Shown piece after piece: positions 44,926-56,549 of a DNA stretch of 64,000 bases. The position numbers and the translations under genes were made by a program. Source of the DNA: Ixodes scapularis (lineage: Eukaryota; Arthropoda; Arachnida; Ixodida; Ixodidae); contig NW_024609846.1 of the NCBI RefSeq assembly GCF_016920785.2, positions 77,013,816-77,077,815 of the forward strand, in the 5' to 3' direction. Below the pieces are notes generated by a model, which did not search any database, was not told where the DNA came from, and worked only from the letters and a program-made list of their open reading frames with translations. The first letter of the stretch is position 1, and each line of letters starts with the position of its first letter.

Positions 44926-47900
44926 GTCAGTCCCGCTGATGATCACCGACGACTTGAATTACTGTTAGAAGTCTTCCAGCTAGCAATCGAGCAAAAATCT
45001 TAGAGTCACAGTTAAGGAGGCTGATAGGTCTATAGCCTTCAACGCGTTGAAGCATGTTTGGGTCTATGAATTTGGGAATTAGCATGGTATGTACCTTCCG
45101 AAACGACAGTGGCAAGGAATCCTCGGTGTAAGAATCTTTTAAGATTGGTGCCAGTTTTTCCTTCCATTTTTATTTTATAAAAGCTTGCAGTCAATCCATC
45201 AGGACCAGGAGCTTCATTACTTTTTAGATAGGTGATGCTTTGCATAATCTATTTCATATCAAGGGGACAATTTAGTTTTTCCTTCGTTTCATTTTCTGAG
45301 CTCGGTAATTTTGATATTATTTCATGCAGCCGGGGATGGGGAGACTTAGTGCTTGTTGCAAACAGATCGGTGTTATGAGAGACGAATGCATGCTGAATAT
45401 TGTTTTCATTTGTTCATTCTTGACAATTCTGTTATATCGCTGACGCCGACTTACTCGTTCCGAATGAATGAATCTCTTCGTTGGCTGTTTCCCTTCAATT
45501 AGTTGGGGAGTGCGAGTCCTCACAGCAGCTACCTCATAGCGCTTTTTGTCGTGATCTTCGATTTGTTTCATAATGTATTTGATTTCATTCTGAACATCCC
45601 TGGTTGCTGTGATTCAAGGTTGTATAGGCGTAAGAGGTCCCCGTTTAAGCGCTTCTTCTTTTTTTTTCTTTCATAATACCTATTTATCGAAGACCTCTCG
45701 ATCGCTAGATCCCGTATCTTTATTTTAAACAGTTCCCCCCCTTGGCACTACCCAGTTTTGACTTGTTTAAGGTCGTCTATGAGACCTTCTACTGCATTTT
45801 GAAAAGCATTATCTCCTAACAATATTTGATTCATTTTCCAACACTCCCATGACTGCGGCCTTTCCTTTCTTGGTTTTCGATCTGAACCTACACTGACAAT
45901 GACGAGACAATGATCTGAAAAGTATGTAGGGGTCACGTTGTAGTTACTAAGTGCTCTACTGACCAAACCAGGTACGTAGATTCTGTCCAAACGCGGCGTG
46001 TTATGATCCCTGAAAGTGCGTGTATTGAAGAACGCTCTGGGTGTTGTACTAACATCCATAATGTTGCAATCCAGAACTATAACTCGGAGAACGCCTACAC
46101 TTGGGTCTATACTTTTCTTGCTGGGAATTTTGTTCGTGACTTGCAAAGCGCAGTTATAGTCTTTTAGCACAAGAACATTGAATCTGGTGTCTGCATGTAT
46201 CCTTGCTTGATTAAATAAGTTTTCCCTTTGCGCTTGGTCAAAGTACGCGCAAACAGCGACTATGCGCCAGGGGTGACCTTGTATAAGGACATGAGCAATT
46301 AGGAGCGTTCCTAAATCCACACCTTCGATTAGACTACACATTCGATATTCAAAACCGTTTTCGGAGGAAAAGCGAACACCCAACAGAATAATCGATTGCT
46401 GGGCAGTGGTGGATATTGTATGAGCTTGCCCATGGGGTGTTTGCCGAGAACAGAACATTTCCTTCCGAAGCTTTAGTCTCTTGGAGTGCTACTATGTCAA
46501 TGTTTTGCGGTTATAAAAACCGAAACAACTGATATTGTTTTTTGCGCGAATTTATACCACGAACGTTAAGAGAGCATATGGGGAAAGTACTCATCTGGGT
46601 GGTGCCAAAGTATGGTCATTTACACGTTAGGTTCTGATCGGGTTAAGCTTTTTTTTTTTTATTATTTCTTTTTTTGTGTTTTTTGAACTTCGATTTTCCC
46701 CGCTGTTCTTGTAGATCCAAGCGCCCTTGTTTGTCGTCTCGAACTACGAGGACATCTTCAGAGCAGCAAGGTTCCTCTGTCAAAGGAGCTTCGCTGGTGC
46801 CCACCATCGCCTTCTTGCACGTCCTCTTGTCTTTTGCTTCAGTCGCAGTATAGGCGAAGTTGTTTGGATGGACATCTTTCTTGCCTCGTTGACTTTGTTG
46901 ATTGCGGTGTCATCCTTGGTTTTGGATGGCGTTTATTGAATTAAGACGTCCTTAAGACTAGGCTTGGGTGCTTCTTCATGTCCGCCCGAGGGCCTTTCAG
47001 CTGAATTAAAGGTATTTTCCTGGGATTCCGGCGACTCAGCCATAGGTTCCACGTCTTCCGTGAAAATCTCTTCGACGTCCATAATCTGCTCTCTCACATC
47101 AGCCATTGGGGAGGTGTTACCTTGTAGCTTAGATGCATAGGTGACAACGCACTCCTCGGTCAAATGGCCCAACCGCCAGCACTGCGTGCAGCGTGGGAGC
47201 GCGCGCGAGCACTGCCAACGGATGTGGCCAATCTCTTTGCAGCGCAGGCACAGCGGACGTCGTCCGGGAATGACCATCAGGGTATTCAATTCGGAGATGT
47301 TAAGCCTGTGTGGGACCTTGTCAACTGTGAGGTGGTTTTTGAGGGCGAGGGTCACAATTCGGGTCAGAGTGTCCGTTTCTTCGAGATCTGAAAGTCTTCA
47401 TTTCTCTCTTGTTATTTCCTTGACCGTTCCAAACGGCTCCATAACCTTCTTAATTTCACTGTCTGGAAGCCAAGGTTGTAGCCATAGAAGCTACAACCTT
47501 GGCTAAGAAGATTTCGTCCTTGGTTGGATCGATTAAAAGCACCTTTTTTGCTTGGTCTTAAGTTCTTCGCATGCCTTGATTTTGCATTTTGTGGCTCCGT
47601 TGGCGAAGACAGATATCCAGACATGACTCATTCGATGTGGGTCCAAAGCTACGAGTTCAGTTCGCTCGATCATCGAGAAAAGAACTTCCTCGAAATCTTT
47701 TGTCTTGCTAGGCTTTCCGTACATGTCCGCATGCAGAAAGAGGGAGTTTGTAACTAGCATACCTGTCGGTAGACGTGAAAGACTGATCCGATATTCCTTG
47801 GACTGCTTGGGGCATTCCACCGCCTGTTCATTTATCCGGTCAGCAGGGACCGTCATGTTGTTCTCCTTGGAGCTTATCTTGCGTCTTGATTAATCGCTGG
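44926..47900 (-). mobile_element. L1/Tx1-type retrotransposon, 5' half (ORF1, endonuclease, RT start)
   Basis: On the minus strand, 46933-47355 encodes ORF1 zinc knuckles (CLRCKEIGHIRWQC, CTQCWRLGHLTEEC), with more ORF1 at 47533-47856. 45748-46458 encodes the APE-type endonuclease, with PRLDRIYVP and the catalytic SDHCLV near its end. 45039-45245 gives LKSNEAPGPDGLTASFYK and 44927-45115 gives EGYRPISLLNCDSKIFARLL, the RT fingers. Frames are broken by several shifts. Where the 5' end lies between 47900 and 48070 is unclear. Confidence 0.8.
47468..47504. repeat. perfect 15-bp-stem hairpin inside ORF1
   Basis: AGCCAAGGTTGTAGC and its exact inverse GCTACAACCTTGGCT are separated by CATAGAA. It sits in the decayed ORF1 of the L1/Tx1-type element and looks like a local inverted duplication. 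Confidence 0.85.
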
Positions 47901-48069
47901 AACGTTCTAATATACCAACTCTGTGCCTCGTAAAATGTTATACTTAATGGATCCTGACATAGAATCGTGATCGGTGTCAGATGCCTTCGGTATTCTTGTT
48001 GCTCAGACAATGTGTATGTGTATTCCAACTTGTCAATATGTTCAATACAAATGTTTACAAACAACATCT

Positions 48070-51000
48070 ACAGAGTTGTGTTTTTTATTAAAATCATTTT
48101 TTTTTAATTTTAGAGAAGTGGTAATTTTAAATTTGTCTTCACTAATTTGAATGAATAAACGGCCTACTTGTGTAAGCGCAAGTTCTTTTGCCTCCCATAA
48201 TTAAATTACTCCGCTTGTAACTATTGATAGCCTAATTCGGATACCCACGCTATGTTTAAAGAGGGGGAAGGGCGCGGTCGTGCAACTTAATTAACCGGTC
48301 TACAATTCTTCAAGATTTGTTCTGTTGGATACAAAAAAATTGGGGCGGTTAATCCTTTCGGGCGGGGAAGATTGATTCCGTACATACACGCGCATGCACG
48401 CACATCCAATATATTTTTTAATTAATTAGGTTGGGGTCTTACCCCTCCAAGCTGTTATTTACCAGTATAAATATAAGTCATGGTGCTGAAAAGGCGATAG
48501 CAACGACTGAGACATGCACCGGCGCGAGCTTTGTGTTTGTCGGTCCCTTCTTGTCCCAGTCTCGGAGTTTTTAGTCAAATGTTTAGCTGTACCACTTGAT
48601 AAAAAATAATACATAGGAAACCTAACTAATATCTATATACTACTGGAGCTAGCAAGAAGACCATTTCTCCAGCACGCGAAACGTGCTGGAGAGTAGGTTA
48701 GGAACGCCGATTGGATCGTTTTGGTATCCCTTTGAACGTAATTTGGAAACAATTGTTTTATGACAATCTACAGTAAAATTAACTTTTATATACTTTCAAA
48801 TAAATGTATCAGCCTTTCAACCCAATTGCGAACCCGTCCGGATTTTCGGGAGTACTCGAGCACGAAGACGTGTATGCGTACTTATTCGCGAGTGAAAGGC
48901 GCTGTGCTATTCACACTTCAGACGTTTCAGACCACGCGCCCGCTGACTGAATTAGTATTTTATTTCTACTGCAGCAGTGGGTAATACTTTCTCACGCAAC
49001 TGTATAATTTTCATTGTTATTGAATAATGAAAAAAAAAACATTTCTTTTTTTTATGAACTGACGATTGAGAACGAAGATCGAACGGACTGCGTTCTTTTC
49101 GACCAATCGCGTGACGATCCTACATTGATGTCAAGGTCCACGTGACTGGGAAGCTGGATTTCTCCGCAGTTTGAGGCGTTGCGTTCATCGGTGCCGGTAT
49201 AACTTTTTTCTGGATCTGTTAAATTCATTTGTGCGGGGCGCAAGCGCGACTTCGTGCTAATACTTCATCGACATTACCTGGAAGACGCCTTGGCATCTAT
49301 TTCAATCGTTAAATTGAACTTCTAAATCGTCTTCACAGTGCCTCTAAAGAGTCTGAACCAGCTGGCATGCTCCAACGGGCACGCGCAGTGTCGCGAGTTT
49401 ATTCGCCGATTTTTCGGAAGAGTTCGTTCTGAAGGCTCTTTAAATGCCAGTTAAACAGAGGTATGAGAAACCACAAATTACTCAGTGAATCTACAGTCTG
49501 TTTCGCGTAAATGAATTAACCGCTTGGTTACTTGTAAGCTATGTCGGCATTTTAAACTCGAGGTAAACGAAGCGTCACACTATATCAACTATCTTGAAGA
49601 CCGCGGCCGTCGACGGTAGAGTAGCTTTGAGAACAAAAATTGACGACGAAGCCGAGTCGCTCATTCGAAAATTTTAACATTGCGGTTAATTGGTTTCGCT
49701 TTTTTTTCGTCTCGTGGCCCATTTTGTTTATTTAACTTAGCTTGCCTTTTCAGCCCCCTCTCTGGACGAAGAAGTTCACATAAATGTCGAGAGTATATAT
49801 AGCGGAATGAGGGTGGCATGGGTCACCGAGTTGAAGATCGCGGGTGGTCGCGCCGTGTGTCTCTCTGTCTGTGAGAGGGGGTGCGCGTAGTACGAGAGTG
49901 AACCGGGGAAGATCCTGATTGGCAAATGAGGCTCGAACCAGAAGGCAAAGAACCGAAACAACAAAAAAACAGCCGCAACAACAAAGGCAAAACGAATCTA
50001 CAGCAAAAAGAAGCACCCACAGACATAACAAATTACGAGACCAGCAATTCACGAGAGAAGCGGCACGGAGCGAGTGAAGGCATGTGTATACGTCCGTCTT
50101 ATTGCCAACTCGCGGATATGGAGAGCGGTCCCCGCGAAATTGATCTCATTCCGCGAGGTGGCGCATTATACCCCCCACATCTGTATTTCTTTGTTGTTTT
50201 ATTTATATTTACGTAGTGTACGAGTCCACACGTTTGTCTATCCGTTCGGTTCATTCCTTGTAGGCACGCGCGTTTATCTGATCCGGTTTTACTTCAAATG
50301 ACACGAGCGGTGAGAAATAACATTATTTATGTTGATGGTTTCTCTCTCCACCCCCCAAATCCTTCTCATCCCTTCCTAGTGGACTTCTTCTGAGACGAGA
50401 AATAGCCTCGTACGGACGAACCGATTCTGTTGCCTTTTTGTTTTATTTTGTATCCGATTGTTACTCGCAGGCACCTGCTTCTTCTTTTCCCTTTCCCGGT
50501 GTCGTCCTTATTATTTCGGTTGCCGTAAAAGGAAGCGAACGTGACAGCAGTTTCGGGACGGAACTCGGGGCGAGAGATGAGAACCAGCCACTTTGATGCT
50601 GGTGGGTACGGTATCCATCCGAGATTACCCTCGTACAGTATTTATTTTTTGCCAGCTTTCACGACTGTCTCACGTAACCTTAGTCATTTTGCGTTAGAGA
50701 TACTTTTCTGTCGAGCGTAATGCTGCTAGAAATCGTGTCTGTTTCTCTCTCTTCCTCTGTATCTCTCGCTCACTTTCTATTTCTCTCCTTCTCTCTCCCT
50801 TTCTCTTCGTTTGCTGCTCTTTCTATTTACTTTCTATAGCTTTTTTGTTTGAGTGTTTGAGTGAAATTAGCTCATCACGATTCACAAACCCGTGCGCTAG
50901 CGAGCATGACCGTGGCCCCGCGTAGATTTTCTAAAATTGTGCCCCGAGCTTAGATGATCTGGGGATGTGAAATATTGGGAAGTGTTTTTTTCCCCCACCA

Positions 51001-51285
51001 ATCTCAGGAAAAAACACACACATTTTTTTATACAATTAATCGAATTAGTCGAATGAATTAGTCGAAAATGCTGTGAAGCGCTTGTATATACTGAATTACA
51101 TTTTTCATTTTAGTCTTCTCTCAAATATAATGGTCGGAATACGAAAACATTTGTCGTATACTTTTTCAGTGCACACCTAAGCTCTAAACGTGAGTATAGT
51201 AAGTAATTATAAATTTAATTACGTCATATTCGTTAAACATATTTCAAGATTTCTAACGCGGGTAGGCACCATCTTTTTTTAGTTT
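48070..51285. other. non-coding stretch, no gene recognised
   Basis: Apart from the hairpin at 48666-48692 I see only short frames without motifs, pyrimidine-rich tracts (about 50730-50830) and ordinary sequence. Confidence 0.5.
48666..48692. repeat. perfect 11-bp hairpin with CGAAA loop
   Basis: TCTCCAGCACG and CGTGCTGGAGA flank the loop CGAAA. There is no U-run after it and no known gene beside it, so no terminator or histone-type function is implied. Confidence 0.85.
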
Positions 51286-51293
51286 GTTGGGGA

Positions 51294-52192
51294 CAGGGAT
51301 GGGCAAAATACATGGAAATATGTATCGAAATACAAATTCAAAATACTTCGTCAAAAATGTATTTAATTACAAATTTAATTACATTAAAAAAACACATTTA
51401 AGTCCAAGATACAAATACAACCAAATGTATTTGGTCTCCTCCAAATACTTTCCCAAATACATTCCTCAAAATTTGCGTCAGCGACTTCAGGGCACCTGCA
51501 ACGGGTTTCTGGGTATCTCATTTTAATTTTCAATCCCACACTCGGGAGTTAGTGTGCAAGGCTCTAGTAACGTAATAGAACTGTAATCACACACCAAAAA
51601 AATGGAATCAGCTTGGACGTAATAGGTGGAAAAAGTACAGAACTTCAAGCAGTTTTTTTTTGTCGATTACATTTTGGTATAGACTAACAAAGAACCGAAA
51701 CGACCAAGACGCGCAGCAATAGCTAGAGAATTTTTTATTGTTGCAACTCGCACCAGTTACGAAAATTTGGATGACCCGCGCATTTAGAATGTTCCAGGCA
51801 AATATATGTATGGAAATCAGGCTGGAAAGCATCACAAGTTGTCACAGGCACTTATTTAGCCAGTCTGCCTGTGAACGCCGATTTCGTCACTATTCTTGCC
51901 CTGGACCGTAATCACAAAGTCACCAAACGCTTGTGTTTGATTGAGAGACACTGCATTCGGTGCAGAATGTAGTTTTCTTCCTTCTCTAGACAATGAAAAT
52001 AAATTTGAGGGATGCATTTTCGCCCAGGTAATTGTATTTAATTGCAATTGTATTTGAAATACCGACGTTTTAGTACGTAAATGCACACATCAAATACATT
52101 ACCTAATTTGTAATTAAATACAAATGCAAAATACACAAAGTATTTGAGATACGTATTTCAAATACTTGTATCTGAAATACTGCCCATCCCTG
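51294..52192. mobile_element. hAT-like MITE (899 bp), AATAC-rich ends
   Basis: The left end CAGGGATGGGCAAAATAC and the right end (inverse CAGGGATGGGCAGTATTTC) are flanked by GTTGGGGA (51286-51293) and GTTGTGGA (52193-52200), 7 of 8 identical. Subterminal regions consist of AAATACAAATT/TGTATTTAATTAC repeats. No transposase is seen. Confidence 0.8.
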
Positions 52193-52251
52193 GTTGTGGA
52201 TATAAGCATGGTGAATATAAGCATATAACCCGGTTTTTTCTTTATATTGCC

Positions 52252-52345
52252 AAGGGCGCAGCTGGCCAAGTAGGCAGCGCGGCCGTGGCCGCTTGGCTCC
52301 CACGCAAAAAGCCGAGGGTTGATTCCTGCTTGGTAGAAGAGCGTG
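52252..52345 (+). repeat. tRNA-derived SINE-like segment
   Basis: GCAGCTGGCCAAGTAGGCAG resembles a pol III A box region and GAGGGTTGATTCCTGC a B box, about 40 bases apart. The sequence does not fold into a clean tRNA. It lies just downstream of the 51294-52192 element and differs from the SINE pair at 23525 and 56328. Confidence 0.45.
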
Positions 52346-52465
52346 TTGGTTTAAGTCATGGATGAAGAAAGAATAAACAATTAAAACAGGGACAACACAA
52401 CCACATCTTTCATGGTTCCTTGTTGATTCCTGGTTGCGGAGGTACCTTTTTGTTGTTTCTCTAAA

Positions 52466-52749
52466 TGTCGGGTTCTGGCGGATTCGAGAGCCCTGTTGCT
52501 TATTGGAGGTGAGAATGTTCTACGCGCGGAAGCTTGCACGCCGATTGTCCCAAAAGCCCACGCGTGTACATAAGGGACTCCTTATGGCGAGCCGGAGTCA
52601 GTTTCGCCCCAGCTCTCGATCGTGCTGTTCCGCCGACATCCACGCCTGCGACGATAACCTACTTCTCTGTAGTTTTGCGCACAAGGTCGCCCCATTAAAC
52701 TTTCAGTTTCTTCAGTTATTCGCCGCCTCATAATTTGTCGTTTGTGACA
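52466..52749 (+). mobile_element. solo LTR-like repeat, copy 2
   Basis: It starts TGTCGGGTTCTG and ends TTTGTGACA, with GTACATAAGGG, GCCGGAGTCAGTTTCGCCCC and CCATTAAAC. It aligns with 38082-38348 along its length. Weak similarity extends a few bases past both ends (TAAATGTCG, GACAAT), so the true LTR edges may be slightly wider. There is no target duplication and no internal coding region. Confidence 0.45.
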
Positions 52750-53373
52750 ATATTTAGAACAAAAATTTTTCATTTGCCTCAAGACATCAACAAATCGAGA
52801 ATCCACTGCCAGGTAGTGAACTCCGGAAAGGGCAGCGCCTCGATATCAGCTAAAATTATCGGCGCCACGAAGCGCCAAATTGCTGACTAACGGTGCTATT
52901 AAGTTAGTCTGTGTATACCTTGGGGCTCTGATAAAACGTAATGAATTATCAAACGAACAATTCAATCCCCTCCTCCCCCGCGTCAATAACCAAACCAATA
53001 TTTTCATTTGCATTGGATCTTTGGGAACCATGGAGCTGATGTTGTCTTCGAGGTTCTGGCACCTTGCCCTTTATATACCGCCCTGCTCTAGATGAAATAT
53101 GAACACCCGGATTCTCTAGGCGAAACAGGAAGTGCAACTTTAAAAAATAGCCCAGACTGACGTCACTGGTCTACGCTGTAGATAATATATTTATATTAGG
53201 ATACATTCTTCACGTACAGCGTGAACCAGTGTCGCCAATCATGAAGGAAGACCGACATCAAGCCACACTCAACGTTCAGGTTGCTTTGCCTTGAATGAGA
53301 AGGCACACGCTTACCAAGTTCACAAAAAGAACCTCTAAACTTGAGCGCAGTTCGGAAGTTGCCTCTTCGGCGC

Positions 53374-55067
53374 CAGGGTTGAGCAGTATCGCGATAGTAT
53401 TTTAAAAATACATTTCGTATCTGCATTTCTGTATTCGCGATACATTTTTTTCACCAGTAACTGTATTCCTGCATCGAAATATATTTGGAATCTTTCTTTG
53501 TATCGAGATACAATCAGGGTGAAATGTAGTTCGTTACATTTCTTAAAAAATACCCCCCCCCCCCCCAAAAAAAAAAAAAAAAAAAATTAAAATCCGATCG
53601 CATTTCTTCTTTTTTTTCTTTTTTACTTCTGAGGGCATCAGTGTCAAAGAGATGCTGGGGCATTGTTATCATGCTGACCAAGGTTCCTTCCGATTCTTCA
53701 AACTATTTTTCTATGCGTCCTCTTTTCTCTTCTGAGAAGTGTTGCGTAGTTGGGGACTCGAACCAGGTGGCGTGCCAGGAATAGAGTCAGAGCATCTTCT
53801 GCCGACGGTCCTTAGAGGGATTTCTTGAGTCATTGTTTGCTGGCATTCAATGCCCGCTACTAACCGTCCCTCTTGCCTTAGCGTACACAGTACACCCAGC
53901 CGGCAAGGCTGAGTCACAGTTTGTTGCAGCACGAGCCTGGTGGTAGTTGACTTGAAAAGGTAGGATATGACTCGCCCAGTGAAGTTCAACAAATATTTGA
54001 ATGCGTCTGCGGCCGCGCTCGTGATATTGCACGGCTCAAGGGTACGTCATCAGCCGACATGAGCGTGTCCCGCTGCTCTGGTGATTCGAAACACAGGAAG
54101 GAGGCAAGAGGGCCTCGCTGTGCCGACCCAGACTACGTACGCCTCCGATTCGTCTCGAGCGCGCCGTTTCTCGGAGAGCTCGCACCTGTGCCGGCAATAT
54201 TAGGTCGCAATCCAGGAAGGACTCTGTTTGGATGATGCTAGGCGAAACTTGAGGACTGCAATCCATGCGTCGGTGGCGGAGGGTCGACAGGAAGGGCCTT
54301 CACAACAGGGGTGCCATCGTATCGTTTTTTAACCGTTACAGAAGATAAGACATGTGTTCCAGGATTCTTCAGGTGGTCCACTATTCTCGAAAATTCCAAA
54401 TGACACTGCCTGCACGATCTTCAACGAGGTAGCCCACAACGAAAGTACTTATTGTCCTTTCATACAACAGCGTGGTAAAGTTTCATGCTCAAGGCCATAC
54501 CTACAGATCAAGAATACCACTTCATTCCACCGTGACGTCATGTGATCAACGTTGACAGGGGTGTGGTGAGGTTTTGATGGGATTTAGGATGACAGAATTT
54601 ATTTAGAAGTCGATGCCTTTTCGCATACATTGTTAGACAGACAGGATATCAGGAAAGGGACCGCGGTCAGTTCTTGGTGGAACGTTTTTTTGAGCCCACT
54701 GTACAGTCCTCAACGCCCGAAACCACTACATTCAAGGCAAAGTGCCAGACTACCTACGGGACAGTAATTTCGGGATCGAAAACTTACACTTCCAACTTCA
54801 AGCTTCATCTCATTTGGCGTCTCAAACAAATTAAAAAAAATGTATTGCAGTATCAGTATTTCTGTATTTGTATTCCTGCTCTCCCTAAAATGTATTCCTG
54901 TATTTGTATTTCCAAAGACTTTTTGTCTCTCTTTAAAATGTATTTCCGATACGTATGGCCGATACACTTTTACAGATATATTTCAGTACCAGTATTTAGC
55001 TACTATTTTACTGTATCCCAGTATTTATATTTCCAAATACATTTTTGAGTATTTCTGCCCAACCCTG
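53374..55067. mobile_element. hAT-like element (1694 bp), related to 51294-52192
   Basis: The left end CAGGGTTGAGCAGTATCG and the right end (inverse CAGGGTTGGGCAGAAATAC) are flanked by TTCGGCGC (53366-53373) and CTCGGCGC (55068-55075), 7 of 8 identical. Subterminal GTATTTC/TGTATTCC repeats match the style of the 899-bp element. A C16/A23 homopolymer junction lies at about 53550-53590. No transposase frame is found inside. Confidence 0.75.
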
Positions 55068-55079
55068 CTCGGCGCTATG

Positions 55080-56325
55080 GTATCGTGAAAGACGGGTTTC
55101 GGCTTTTCTAGCTCACTCGAGATAATAAAGGTGCTGGGCTCGACCGATATTGACAACGTTCTGAACTAGTCCAGACCGAGCTCACAAAAAATACAGAAGT
55201 TGATGAATTAAAAAACAGAACCGTGGCTACAACTTCTTTTCTGAACTGAGAAGAGCAAACCGGGGTGAAACATGCAAATCAAGACTATTGAAATCGTAAT
55301 ATAAATAATGATTAAATCTTGATTTAAATGAGACCTGTATTACTATGATGTGAAACCTTTTTGGCAAAAATAATCTTGATTTTTTTTTGTGTGAATTGTA
55401 CAAATAAAATGTAAAGGAGGAACAATAATGTCCCCATCTGCTTTATTATTAAAAAAAAGTATTTAAGACATTAAGGATTCGAGGGATAATGCGATGGTTT
55501 ACCCTAGGCCGAGTAGAAATATTTTCAACAATCGGTTCTGCTAAAGTATTAATTAGCAGAATTTCAAAAGGGAGACCATAGGAAGACACTATTTGCTATA
55601 CGACCATATTCTTTCGATCTATTCAGGATAAGATAAGCGACGGAACCGTCAGGCCAAGCCTGACACTTGTTTTCCGTAAAATTTACGAAATGAAATCAAA
55701 AGGTTCGAGAGAAATGACCTCCGGCACGTTTAGCTGAAGTCGAATGCCAGGAAGCAACTTGCGGATCTGTGTAGACAGATTTTTATTTTAATGTGAAAGC
55801 ATTAACTGTCCCATAGAGCGAAGCCTGCGGTGTCTGTAGCAGAGAAAAACGGCACCTAAATTCCCATTTTTCCATTGGCTGAGCAAAACGGCACCTAAAG
55901 TACCATTGGCTGCGACGCGTCATACGAGGCCGCTCGAGGTCAAAGCGGACGTGCCTCAGAAATAAAACACAAAGAAAAGCACAGCAACGCAGATGCATCG
56001 TCACGGAAGCCGTGGTGCCGGCGGGGTTCGCCACGCCTGCACAGTGGAGGAGCGTGATGTCACCGCCAGGGCGCCGTGTGAAAAAGGAAGCCATGGCGCG
56101 CTGTTTGTAGGAATGATCTGCGAGTAAGAATGCTTTCGCATTCCTACACGTAAGCAGTCTTAAATCTTCTCCTAATTTTGTATTCGTTTGAACAGATGCA
56201 CAAGCGCTGAAAGTAAATTTGACATCGACGCTGTATACTGAAGTAATATAATAATTGGGGTCGTGTGGATATTTATACAGCATGTAGTTGGTCAGCCATT
56301 TGAAAGTTGCAACGAGTAAATTGCT
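55080..56325. other. non-coding stretch with a short direct repeat
   Basis: At 55843-55915 a roughly 45-bp unit (AAAACGGCACCTAAA...CCATTGGCTG) occurs twice in tandem with a small gap. No gene is otherwise recognised. Confidence 0.5.
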
Positions 56326-56327
56326 GC

Positions 56328-56549
56328 AGATGAGCAATTTAGCCAGTGCAGTACAACCGCTAGCCTGGGGTCTTTAACGTGCATCACGCAGTAGTGATAC
56401 ACGACCGCACACCGGTACGATGCTCATCCAGATCGAAACGGTCGGGGGTTGGGATTGAACCCAGGATCCCTGGGATCTGCAGCGCGAGCTTTCGCTCCAC
56501 GTGCTCCGAGCTGGTGTGCGCCGCTAGCCCACTCGGCCACCGATCCCCT
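56328..56549 (-). repeat. tRNA-derived SINE, copy 2
   Basis: The minus-strand head GATCGGTGGCCGAGTGGGC carries an A-box-like region, and CCTGGGTTCAATCCC is a close B box. The body and tail match 23525-23742. This is the better-preserved head of the two. Confidence 0.7.

Noticed and set aside
46727..47506. plus-strand frames across 46.7-47.5 kb
   Set aside because: Antisense shadows of the zinc-knuckle ORF1.
48666..48692. histone-type or intrinsic-terminator stem-loop
   Set aside because: Loop and flanks do not match the histone stem-loop, and intrinsic terminators do not apply to this eukaryotic context.
55783..56337. 184-residue minus-strand open frame
   Set aside because: It includes a short tandem repeat and no motif; likely a chance frame.
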